Shown here: in pieces, positions 45,826 through 53,868 of the stretch | Position numbering within the stretch: the first letter of the stretch is position 1 | Layout: the number at the start of each line of letters is the position of its first letter | Assembly (NCBI RefSeq): GCF_014873875.1 | Contig: NZ_JADBEM010000001.1 | Span: 992,001-1,056,000, forward strand | Direction of reading: 5' to 3' | Source of the DNA: Actinopolymorpha pittospori | GTDB taxonomy: Bacteria > Actinomycetota > Actinomycetes > Propionibacteriales > Actinopolymorphaceae | DNA: 64,000 nucleotides | Notes under the pieces: generated by a model | Database searches by the model: none | The model's input: only the letters and a program-made list of their open reading frames with translations | Told to the model about the DNA's origin: nothing | Position numbers and translations under genes: made by a program

Positions 45826-46189
45826 ATCCGACCTGGCTTCCATCGCCACCGCCCGCAGGAGCTCGCGACCGCGGAAGGTTGGCAGCGGATGCTCACCGGG
45901 GCTGCGGCAGGTCTGTGGCGATACAGCTTGAACAACCAGCTCCTGATCCTCGCGCAAGCCACCGAGCGAGGGATCAGCGCGACGCAGGTCGCCGGCTACC
46001 AGACCTGGCGCTCGCGCGGGCGGCAGGTCCGCCCCGGGGAGAAGGGCCTGGCCATCCTCGCGCCCACCGGCAGGTTCCTGGTGGATCTCGACGAGACCGA
46101 GCACCTCGGCGAGGGCCGGATCGTAGAGCTGCCGGACCGCACGAGAAAACGCGAGATCATCCTCTACGGGACCACCCCACGTCTGGGAC
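45826..46189 (+). pseudogene. ArdC-like N-terminal (ssDNA-binding) domain fragment
   Basis: The frame reads EGWQRMLTGAAAGLWRYSLN, NQLLILAQATERGISATQVA, GYQTWRSRGRQVRPGEKGLA. This is the N-terminal domain of ArdC-type antirestriction proteins, found on plasmids and integrative elements. The 5' start is missing and the 3' end is cut at about 46190, where an unrelated minus-strand fragment begins. Confidence 0.7.
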
Positions 46190-46199
46190 ATCAGTTACG

Positions 46200-46880
46200 G
46201 CCCCGACCCCCCTTCGGGGAGGACGGCTGCCGGTGACCTTGACGGCGATCTGTTTGCCGACGTCGGTGGTGACGGGGACGTAGGTCGATTCTGTGGCGCC
46301 TTCGATCGGCTCGCCGTCGCGGGTCCATTGGTAGCGGAACTCGGTGCCGGGGGTCCATCTGCCTGGCTTGACGGTAAGCGCCTTGCCCACCCTTCCGTTG
46401 CCGTTGATCTGGGGGGTGTCGGAGTCCAGTGTGATCAGTGTCCGGGAGGTGCCGGTGAGCGCCAGGGTGGTCCTGGTGTTGGGGACGTTGCTGTTGACCA
46501 CGAGCCGGGCCCTGGAGGTCGTGTCGTCGTGGGAGGGGGCGAACCGCACGCGAACGGTGCAGGTCTGGGTGGGTGTCAGGGCCTGGCCGGTGCAGGTGTT
46601 GCCGCTGATGAGGAAGTCGTCGGCGGAGGCATTGTCGTCGTCTTCGGTGAAGACCTGCCCGATGTGCAGCACGTTGGAGCCGGCGTTGGTGAGGGTGATC
46701 GTCTGGGCCGGCCCGATCGTATTCGCTGCCTGGTCTGGGAAGGTATCGGGGCCGTTGAGCGCGGCGATGCTGCCGGCGGGGCCTTGCAGGGTGATGACGT
46801 CGGTGCGGGTCTTGCGGGTGTAGTTGTTGGTGTCGTCTTTGTTCTCCCCGCTACTGCACCTCGGATGGCGGCGGGCCCTG
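46200..46880 (-). pseudogene. choice-of-anchor / ASH-like repeat protein fragment
   Basis: A long minus-strand frame encodes TITLTNAGSNVLHIGQVF, a domain ending CTVRVRFAPS and VVNSN, then a second domain VGKALTVKPGRWTPGTEFRY, YVPVTTDVGKQIAVKVTGS. These are Ig-like domains of large secreted actinobacterial proteins. Both ends are lost, with the 3' end truncated at the ArdC fragment. Only a piece of a larger gene remains. Confidence 0.6.
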
Positions 46881-47286
46881 AGCCCGGCGGCATCCGTCGT
46901 TTCTCGTCACCTCAGGCGGTTCGAAGTCCCTTCTCGGGACTGTGGATCTAACGGTGTTTGGGGCCCGACACGCTGGATCCTGTTACAACCACTGCGGGCC
47001 GCGCTGCCTGTGAGCCGTGCCCGGAGCTTGTTCCGGGCCCCTCGGCCTTGTCTCCGTGCGCTGCCTCCAGGCCCGCGGCGCGGGACGACAGGCGAGGTTC
47101 CCTCCGCGACGTCGACGGCCTCACCCTTCGAGCCGGGACCGCCGGTCGGCAGTCCTCGCGCTCTCCACCCTTTTCACTAAAAGGAGCGCGAGATGGATGA
47201 CACTCATCCGGGTGGCGTTCCTCCTTGTCGTAGTGGTCTTGATCGGGGTGCAGAATCGCGTCGGCGATGAATTCACCCGGGTTCCA
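46881..47286. other. region without recognised gene
   Basis: About 400 bases between two gene fragments; no coherent coding sequence was recognised. Confidence 0.35.
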
Positions 47287-47420
47287 GTGCTCGCCGATCG
47301 CGACCACACGCGCGTCGCCGATGATCTCGCGCAGCGGTTCCAGGTCATCGAGTGGCGCCGCCGGGTCGAGGTGGCTGAGCAGGACGGCATGCTCGCCAAG
47401 CCAGTCGGAGAACGAATGGG
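47287..47420 (-). pseudogene. erythromycin-esterase-like N-terminal fragment
   Basis: The minus-strand frame reads FSDWLGEHAVLLSHLDPAAP, LDDLEPLREIIGDARVVAIGEH, matching the first ~45 residues of erythromycin esterase family proteins up to the GE-H active-site segment. Beyond this the sequence is unrelated. It is a fragment only. Confidence 0.55.
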
Positions 47421-47799
47421 GGTGGGACGAAGCGGGCGTGCTGATTGCTCGACTCCTCAGTGCTTGGGACTCTGGAGTACGCGAACCCTGACGTGCGGGA
47501 ACCCAGAGGCGACGATCGCTGCGAGGCCGATGCAGACGGGTATCACCATGGACCGGTGTCGAGCCAGAGGGCGCGGCACGGAGCATCGATGGCTCCGCCG
47601 GTGCGACAAACCCCGCAAGGGTTACCCGCCTGGCCTGTCCGTTCGGGTGGTCCGAGAGGCGAGGCCTGGGATCTCAGGATGACCAAGGTCGGGTAAGCCG
47701 CATGGACATGCGCCCACGACGACGCCGCATGACAGCATCCGCCGGATCATGTGGGCGCCACGGACTCACCGCCGCCGGGACAAGCGGCAGCCGAGGGGC

Positions 47800-48600
47800 C
47801 GCGGGTGCCGACCACTCTGCCGGTGCGTGGCGAGAGCACCAGGACAAGCAACCCGACCGGGAGCAGGCACCCTCCGGCTGCCAGCGCCGACATGCTGCGC
47901 ACATCCTGCAGGTACTGGGTGGTCACGAACAGGGACGCGCTGAACCCGCACAGGGCCCCCAGCGCCATCAGGATCGCCGAGGTGAACGGCACGTTGCGGA
48001 ACAGGCGCAGCTCCAGCAGCGGGTCGGCGCGGCGCGGTTCGTAGCCGAGGATGCCCAGCACGCCGAGCACGGCGACGGCGAGCAGGCCGAGGATGACCGG
48101 CGAGGTCCAGCCCAAGGACTTGGACTCGATGAGCGCGTAGACCAGGCTACCAGCACCAGGATCATCAGGGCCTGGCCCACCGGGTCGAACCTGCGCACCC
48201 GGGCAGCGCGGGACTCGGGCACGAACAGCGCCATCAACACGATCGCGGCCACGACGATCGGCACGTTGATCCAGAAGATGGCACGCCAACCGACGCCGTC
48301 GACCAGGGCGCCACCGACGATCGGACCCAGCGCGAGCGACAGGCCGGACATCGAGCCGAACACACCGATCGCCCAGGCCCGCTCGGCAGGGTCGGGGAAG
48401 ACGGTGGCGACGATCGCCATCGCCACCGGGTCGAGCATCGTGCCTCCGACAGCCTGCAGCGCACGCGCCGCCACCAGCCACCCGATACTCGGCGCCAGGC
48501 CACACAACAGTGAGCCGAGCCCGAAGGTGGCGAGACCGACCTGGAAGACCCGACGGTAACCGGTCCGGTCGGCAGTGGATCCGGCCAGCACCAAGAACAT
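47800..48600 (-). pseudogene. MFS drug transporter (EmrB/QacA type) fragment with frameshift
   Basis: The minus strand encodes GSTADRTGYRRVFQVGLATF, RALQAVGGTMLDPVAMAIVA, SMSGLSLALGPIVGGALVDG, FWINVPIVVAAIVL and, in another frame after about 48147, SLGWTSPVILGLLAVAVLGV and LFVTTQYLQDVRSMS. These are helices 2-10 of a 14-TM drug/H+ antiporter. The start is lost at the junction with a MerR fragment (48600) and the 3' end is missing. Confidence 0.8.
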
Positions 48601-48823
48601 CGGGCGCTACGCCCAACTCGTCGCCACCGGATACGGCAACGAGCAGGAACGACTTGCCCTCCTGGAAGAGCACCGCGCAGGAGTGGCCGCCAAGCTCGCC
48701 GAGGTACAGGAGAACCTCAAGCTCATCGACCACAAGATCGACGTCTACCGAGGCCGGCTCGATGCCGGCGACGCCGACCAACTCTGGGCACCCAAGCCTG
48801 AAACCTCCTCCCGTCGCGCCTGA
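48601..48823 (+). pseudogene. MerR-family regulator C-terminal fragment
   Basis: The frame reads RYAQLVATGYGNEQERLALL, EEHRAGVAAKLAEVQENLKLI, DHKIDVYRGRL. This is the coiled-coil dimerisation helix of MerR regulators; the DNA-binding domain is gone. It abuts the MFS fragment exactly, so the junction at 48600/48601 is a rearrangement point. Confidence 0.7.
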
Positions 48824-49015
48824 CCAGGTGGTTCAAGCGAACACTTGACCCCGACATGACGCTAGGAGTTCGCCAGGCACGCTGCGATCGGCAGCGGCCA
48901 ACGGCCTCAGCGCGCAGAGCCGACCCGTCGATGATGCTGTGGCACAGGCGCGGCGATCGCCCGGTGTCGTAGAGATCAGCACTCGCCGGCGCCAGGGACG
49001 TGTTAGGGCACGTAT

Positions 49016-49483
49016 CGCCCGCTGCGACCGCCCGCACGCCGCTGCACACGCGACGACCGCGGGGTACCACGAGGTCACATGGCGGCTCACCGGGGCAGGT
49101 TCGGCTAGCGCGCGCTGGAAGACCGCCCGCAGGTCCGACAGATGGCTGTACGCCTGAGTGTGCAGCTTCACAGCCACCGCATCCTCGCCAAACGCTTGGC
49201 CGAGGTAGTGACTGATCGCGCTCACCCCGTCGGCGAACTGCGGCCCGACATGGGCGTACCAGCTGCTCGGCCAGAGCGCGAAGCCGAGCACGAGGACGAC
49301 TGCGCAACCAAGAACCGTGTCGAACAGCCGTGCCTCCGCCAACTGCCATCCGTCAGGCTCCAGCAGGTCGATCAACACGACGATAAGCGGGGTGAGGAAG
49401 ACGGTGAACAGCCCGTAATTGCGGTTGATGCCGTAGGGGAGAAGGAACGCCAGGACCGCGATCACGATCAGGAGCAGCGGTCC
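49016..49483 (-). pseudogene. FUSC-family membrane transporter, C-terminal part
   Basis: The minus strand encodes LAFLLPYGINRNYGLFTVFL, TPLIVVLIDLLEPDG, EARLFDTVLGCAVVLVLGFAL, then LSDLRAVFQRALAEPAPVSR before losing frame. This is the C-terminal half of an aromatic-acid/FUSC-like exporter. Its N-terminal half lies on the same strand at 53225-53587; mobile DNA now fills the space between. Confidence 0.75.
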
Positions 49484-49780
49484 GTGTTCGCGGCGAACCG
49501 TCCTGAGGGCAGGTGCGCGAGTGGCCCATCGATCAGGTCAGCGAACACCGTTTCGATGATTGCGTGCCGGCGGTGAGTGATGTCAGCCTGTGCGGTCGGT
49601 TCGGTGTTGTTGGTGAAGAACGGGTGATGACGCCAGACCGGGAACAGCTCCTCCTCGCCGGCCTGGTCGCGGGCGCGGTCACGGACCGCCCTGGATCGTG
49701 CTGATCGTGGTCGCCAGCGGCGACAGGCCCCGGCGCAACACCTGCCGGCCGCCGATCTTGGTGTGCCCGAAACTCCCGCC
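49484..49780 (-). pseudogene. IS1380 transposase, middle and C-terminal fragments
   Basis: From 49780 downward the frame reads GHTKIGGRQVLRRGLSPLAT then, after a deletion, ELFPVWRHHPFFTNNTEP, THRRHAIIETVFADLIDGPL and AHLPSGRF. These are IS1380 hallmarks (HRRHAIIE contains the catalytic Glu). The rest of the C terminus is missing. Confidence 0.75.
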
Positions 49781-49799
49781 CTAATGAGAGCTACCGGGT

Positions 49800-49985
49800 T
49801 CGTCGTTGAGGCAGACTCGGTGCTTGGTAGCCGCTGGCAGGTGAGCACTCTCCCGCCCTGGATCTCGGGAGTCCTACAAGCAGATCGTGCCCCTTGCCGG
49901 TGGTCGGAAGAGTCGACCGCTGATGGGATGTCGTGCCCGCTGCTCATAGGCGTGAGCACTTGATCATTAGGGTGCTGGTGGTTCT
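49800..49985 (+). ncRNA. candidate bridge RNA of IS110 element A
   Basis: Four guides can be read. CTCCCGCCCT (49850-49859) equals the left target 49773-49782. CAAGCAG (49877-49883) is the complement of CTGCTTG, core plus right target (52635-52641). ATGGGATGTC (49923-49932) equals the element right end 52626-52635. TCATTAG (49964-49970) is the complement of CTAATGA, core plus left end (49781-49787). Order and core CT match the IS621 bridge RNA scheme. RNA ends are estimated. Confidence 0.8.
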
Positions 49986-50969
49986 TCCGCGGGCTACGTC
50001 AACCTGATCGTTGTGCGGGACACGGAAGAACGGAGAACGGGGTTGCTGTTCGTCGGAGACGACTGGGCCGAGGACCACCACGACATCGAGGTGCAAGACG
50101 AGACGGGCCGGCGGTTGGCCAAGGCCCGCTTCACCGAGGGGTTGGCCGGCGTCGCTCAGTTGCATGAGTTGGTCGCCCAGCACCTGGACGAGGACGAGGC
50201 CGACCAGGTCGTGGTCGGTATCGAGACCGACCGTGGTCCGTGGGTGCTCGCGTTGATCGCCGCGGGCTACCGGGTGTTCGCGATCAATCCGCTGCAGGTC
50301 GCTCGTTACCGCGAGCGGCAGAGTGTCTCCGGTGCCAAGAGCGACGCCGCGGACGCACACGCCCTCGCCGACATGGTCCGCACCGACTCTCATCAGCTGC
50401 GTTCGGTCGCCGGTGACAGCGACCAGGCCGAAGCGGTGAAGGTGGTGGCCCGCGCCCACAAGAGCCTGATCTGGGAACGCACTAGGCATGCGCAACGGCT
50501 ACGTAACGTGCTGCGGGAGTTCTTCCCCGCGGCGTTGCAGGCCTTCGATGATCTGACTGCCGCCGATGCCCTTGAGCTGCTTGCCAAAGCCCCCGATCCT
50601 GATGCGGCGGCGCGGCTCACCATCGCGCAGATCAGCGCGGCGCTCAAGCATGCCCATCGACACCACGCCAGCGACAAGGCCCGGGTGATCCGCGCGGCGC
50701 TGCGCACTGAGCAGCTGCGTCAGCCCGCCGCGGTGACGACCGCCTACGCGGCCACGGTCCGTGCGCAGGTCGCCGTCATCGGCACCCTCAACGCGCAGAT
50801 CAAGACGATGGGAGCGCAGGTCGAAGCCCATTTTGGTCAGCACCCGGACGCTGAAATCTACCTCAGCCAGCCCGGCATGGGCCCCATCCTCGGCGCCCGG
50901 GTGCTTGCCGAATTCGGAGACGATGACCACCGCTACGCCGACGCCCGCTCCCGCAAGAACTGTGAGGAT

Positions 50970-51165
50970 CATGGCGTGTCGTCCCAGGCCGTGGCCTGAC
51001 CCGCGCAAGAACTGGCCGTGATGCCTTCGTGTAGATCTGTCGGCCACGGCCTGGGACGGTGCGTGCGGCCGCCGGACCGGCGGGGCGTGTCCCGATAGGG
51101 GCCTTGCCGTGAACAGGGCACCATCACAGTTCTGACCGCCCACGCCTGGACCGGCGGTGGCCTTC
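50970..51165 (+). ncRNA. candidate bridge RNA of IS110 element B
   Basis: A perfect 16-bp inverted repeat (50981-50996 with 51042-51057) forms a stem whose loop holds CGCAAGAACT (51004-51013), identical to the left target 50952-50961, and GTAG (51031-51034), complement of the CTAC core/right target. A second loop holds ATAGGGGC (51095-51102), identical to the element end at 52303-52310, and TCACAG (51124-51129), the complement of CTGTGA (50960-50965). RNA ends are estimated. Confidence 0.75.
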
Positions 51166-51172
51166 CGTCCCC

Positions 51173-52297
51173 ATGGCGATCAGGAGTCAGACGACCATGC
51201 CCAGCATGTCCCAACCCGTGCGGCGCGACCAGGATGAGACCAACCTAGACGACGTCGTCGTCGGCGTGGATACACACAAGAACACGCACACCGCGGCGGT
51301 GGTCACGCTTCTGGGTGCGCTGCTGGCCACCGCGACGTTCCCCGCGACCACCGCCGGCTACCGGGAGCTGGTGGCCTGGACGCGTGGTTTCGGGACGCTG
51401 CGGCGGGCCGGCATCGAGGGCACCGGCTCCTACGGCGCAGCGCTGGCCCGGTACTTGCGCTGCAAGGGTGTCGAGGTGATCGAGGTAAATCAGCCTGACA
51501 AGGCCACCCGCCGCCGGCGGGGCAAGACCGACGTCATCGACGCCGAGTCGGCCGCCCGCGCGCTGCTGTCGGGCCGGGCCACGGCCGCGGCGAAGACCGG
51601 GGACGGGCCCGTGGAGATGCTGCGGATGTTCAAGCTGGCCAAAGCATCCGCCCTCAAGGCTCGCACCCAGACGATCAACCAGCTCAAAGCCGTGCTCGTC
51701 GCCGCCGACCCGGCTCTGCGGGAGGCGATGTCCGGACTGAGCAACACCGCCCTGGTCCGGCACTGCGCAGCGCTGGAGGCCAGCACGCCCGACGATGTCG
51801 TCAGCGCCGCGGCCTACACGCTGCGCATCCTGGCCCGCCGGATCCTCGCGTTGACCACCGAGATCAGCGACCTGGAGCAACGCATCACCGAGGCGGTCAA
51901 AACCCGAGCACCCAGGCTGCTGGACCGGCCCGGCATCGGCCCCGACAACGCCGCGACCCTGCTGATCACGGTCGGCGACAACCCCGAACGGCTGCGCAGC
52001 GAGGGATCCTTCGCGTCGCTGTGCGGTGTCAGCCCGGTCGAGGCGTCCTCCGGGCAGACCACCCGCCACCGCCTCAACCGTGGCGGCGACCGCAACGCCA
52101 ACGCCGCGCTCTACCGCATCGCCCTGTCTCGCCTGCGCTGGGATCCGGCCACCCGCGACTACATGCAACGCCGCATCAGCGAAGGCAAGACCCGACGCGA
52201 GGTTCTGCGCTGCCTCAAACGCTACATCGCCCGCGAAGTCCACCAGATCATCACCAAGTCCACACCAGACACAACCGCCAGTCCCGCAGCGGCTTGA
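51173..52297 (+). CDS. IS110-family transposase (DEDD recombinase) B
   Basis: The intact 374-residue protein has the RuvC-like domain (VVGVDTHKNTHTAAV with the first Asp, IEGTGSYG with the Glu, KTDVIDAESAARAL with the Asp pair) and the C-terminal Tnp domain with the catalytic serine in VEASSGQTTRHRLNRGGDR. ATG 51173 is taken; ATG 51197 is possible. It should act with the bridge RNA encoded just upstream. Confidence 0.93.
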   Translation: MAIRSQTTMPSMSQPVRRDQDETNLDDVVVGVDTHKNTHTAAVVTLLGALLATATFPATTAGYRELVAWTRGFGTLRRAGIEGTGSYGAALARYLRCKGVEVIEVNQPDKATRRRRGKTDVIDAESAARALLSGRATAAAKTGDGPVEMLRMFKLAKASALKARTQTINQLKAVLVAADPALREAMSGLSNTALVRHCAALEASTPDDVVSAAAYTLRILARRILALTTEISDLEQRITEAVKTRAPRLLDRPGIGPDNAATLLITVGDNPERLRSEGSFASLCGVSPVEASSGQTTRHRLNRGGDRNANAALYRIALSRLRWDPATRDYMQRRISEGKTRREVLRCLKRYIAREVHQIITKSTPDTTASPAAA

Positions 52298-52636
52298 CAT
52301 CCATAGGGGCATCTACGCCGGCACAAGCCCGATCACCCGCGCCTCGGGCAAGAAGAAGACCGTCCTCGCGCGTTACGTCCACAACAACAGACTGATCGAT
52401 GCACTCGGCCAGCAAGCGTTCAGCGCCCTGACCGGCTCGCCAGGCGCCCGCTCCTACTACGACGAACTCCGCCGGCGCGGGACCGGCCACCGCGCCGCAC
52501 TGCGTCAACTCGCCAACCGCCTCGTGGGCATCCTGCACGGCTGCCTCAAGACCGGCACCGTCTACGACGAAGCGGCCGCCTGGTCACACCACACCCACAC
52601 CGCCGCCGCTTGACAATATTTCGCCATGGGATGTCT

Positions 52637-53108
52637 GCTTGGCGTGCCCATACACCGGGCGCAACAACGAGTCGATATCGATGAACGCCTGATCCTCGAT
52701 ACCCGGCAACAACCCGCTGGCCTGGACAAGGTTGACCAGATGGGCCCGCGCCACCGAGGCCAACTGCTGGGTGTGGCCATGGGTGAACTCCCGCAGAAAC
52801 TGACCCAACGTCGCCGGCGCATACACGCCATCGAACAGCCGGCGCATCCCACCCGAGCGGATCACATCCAGATCATCGATACAGTCCGCGCCCGCGGCCA
52901 TCCCCGCGATGATCGAGGCCAGCTTGCCCGCCGGGTTGGCCGCCGCCGAAGCCACCGTCGTCTCCGTGATCGCGACCCGTTCGCCCACCAGCTCCGACAG
53001 GCCCGCCCGCTCCGCCAGCGCCATCACCGGCACCAACCCCGCGCACGACACCAGATTCTGCTCATCGAAGACCGGCGTGGCCCGCGACCACCCATACGGT
53101 AGTTTCAC
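52637..53108 (-). pseudogene. IS1380 transposase, N-terminal part
   Basis: From 53108 the frame reads MKLPYGWSRATPVFDEQNLV, SCAGLVPVMALAERAGLSEL, IAGMAAGADCIDDLDVIRSGG, FIDIDSLLRPVYGHAKQ, the conserved N-terminal half of IS1380 transposases with the first catalytic Asp (DIDS). It is cut by element A at 52636. Confidence 0.85.
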
Positions 53109-53224
53109 TCTCAGTGCCTTTTGGATCGGGTTGGATCAGGACCTAGACACTCCAGATTCTCCCGATCCAGAAGGCACTTTCCCTGCTACCGCGCCGAGGC
53201 CCACTCACCCGGTCCACGGATTGA

Positions 53225-53587
53225 GGCTGAGCCAGCGTTGCCGCCGACCGTGAGCGCGGCCGACAGGAGCGCCAGCACCATGAATACCAGAACGACCAGC
53301 CAGCCTTGGCCCCGGACGAGCAGCCCAACCGTCAGGCCGAGCCCACCACCGAGGACACCGACCGTGGCGACCCGCTTCCCCCGGCCGAGATACGGACCAC
53401 CGCGCTCGACAAGTGAGCTGGTGAAACCGCCTAGCGCGATCGGCAGGCCGATGCCTATCTGGCCCGTGAAGATTCCGAATGCGAGCGGCAGGCAGATCGC
53501 GATTGGGGTACGGATCATCCGTGCCCACGGCATCGGCACAGGCTTGAGCCGCACCACCTCGACCAGCCAGGCCGGCGCCGTCAAGCG
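53225..53587 (-). pseudogene. FUSC-family membrane transporter, N-terminal part
   Basis: The minus strand reads RLKPVPMPWARMIRTPIAIC, then LPLAFGIFTGQIGIGLPIAL, GGFTSSLVERGGPYLGR and hydrophobic LVVLVFMVLALLSAALTVGG. This is the N-terminal membrane domain of the transporter whose C-terminal part is at 49016-49483. Residues between TVGGNAGSA and LAFLLPYG are missing, so deletion accompanied the insertion. Confidence 0.75.
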
Positions 53588-53868
53588 GCCACCATCCCTC
53601 TCGATCCGGCGGGCTGGCGGCCCGCGCCTGGAACCGCACGACCCACCGTCGCCGACGCCTTGGCCAGCGGACCGCCTTCCCCATACCCGGCCGGGCGCCG
53701 CCGGGGAACCTGTCCGTGAAAACCGGACAGCACGCCGCGACCGTCGGCATGGGGACAATCGTCTTTGCCAGCTCCATCGGCCGGTGCCCCCTATATACGA
53801 TGATGTGGCGTCCGAGGGCAACTCCTCACCTGAAGCCACACCTGTGATGCCGCGGTCCGGCGGGTAGC

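Larger units (their letters stand above)
50962..52314 (+). mobile_element. IS110-family element B
   Basis: The 1353-bp element is flanked by CT (50960-50961 and 52313-52314) and is inserted in the transposase of element A. It has a 211-base noncoding left end, an intact transposase and only about 16 bases after the stop, as in the IS110 group. It is the youngest layer of the nest. Confidence 0.88.
50013..52613 (+). pseudogene. IS110-family transposase A, split by element B
   Basis: The 5' part from GTG 50013 to 50960 (316 codons) and the 3' part 52314-52613 join in frame as SRKN-YAGTSP, giving 415 residues. It has a RuvC-like DEDD domain (VGDDWAEDHHDIEV, GIETDRGPW, KSDAADAHALADM) and a Tnp domain with the catalytic Ser in AGTSPITRASG. 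Element B removes the Tnp end, so it is inactive. Confidence 0.88.
49783..52636 (+). mobile_element. IS110-family element A (interrupted by element B)
   Basis: The element lies between CT (49781-49782) and CT (52635-52636). Joining the flanks restores the IS1380 frame AKQGGSFGHTK, fixing the ends to the base. It is about 1.5 kb without element B. The 230-base left end upstream of the transposase is noncoding and holds bridge RNA guide segments. Confidence 0.88.
49484..53200 (-). mobile_element. IS1380-family element remnant, interrupted and internally deleted
   Basis: Transposase pieces lie on the minus strand at 53108-52637 and 49780-49484. They join in frame (GHAKQ then GGSFGHTKIGG) when IS110 element A is removed. 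Further inside, ATTIST is fused to AVRDRARDQAG, so about 190 residues including part of the catalytic core are lost, and the C terminus is cut at the FUSC junction. The right end is uncertain. Confidence 0.75.
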
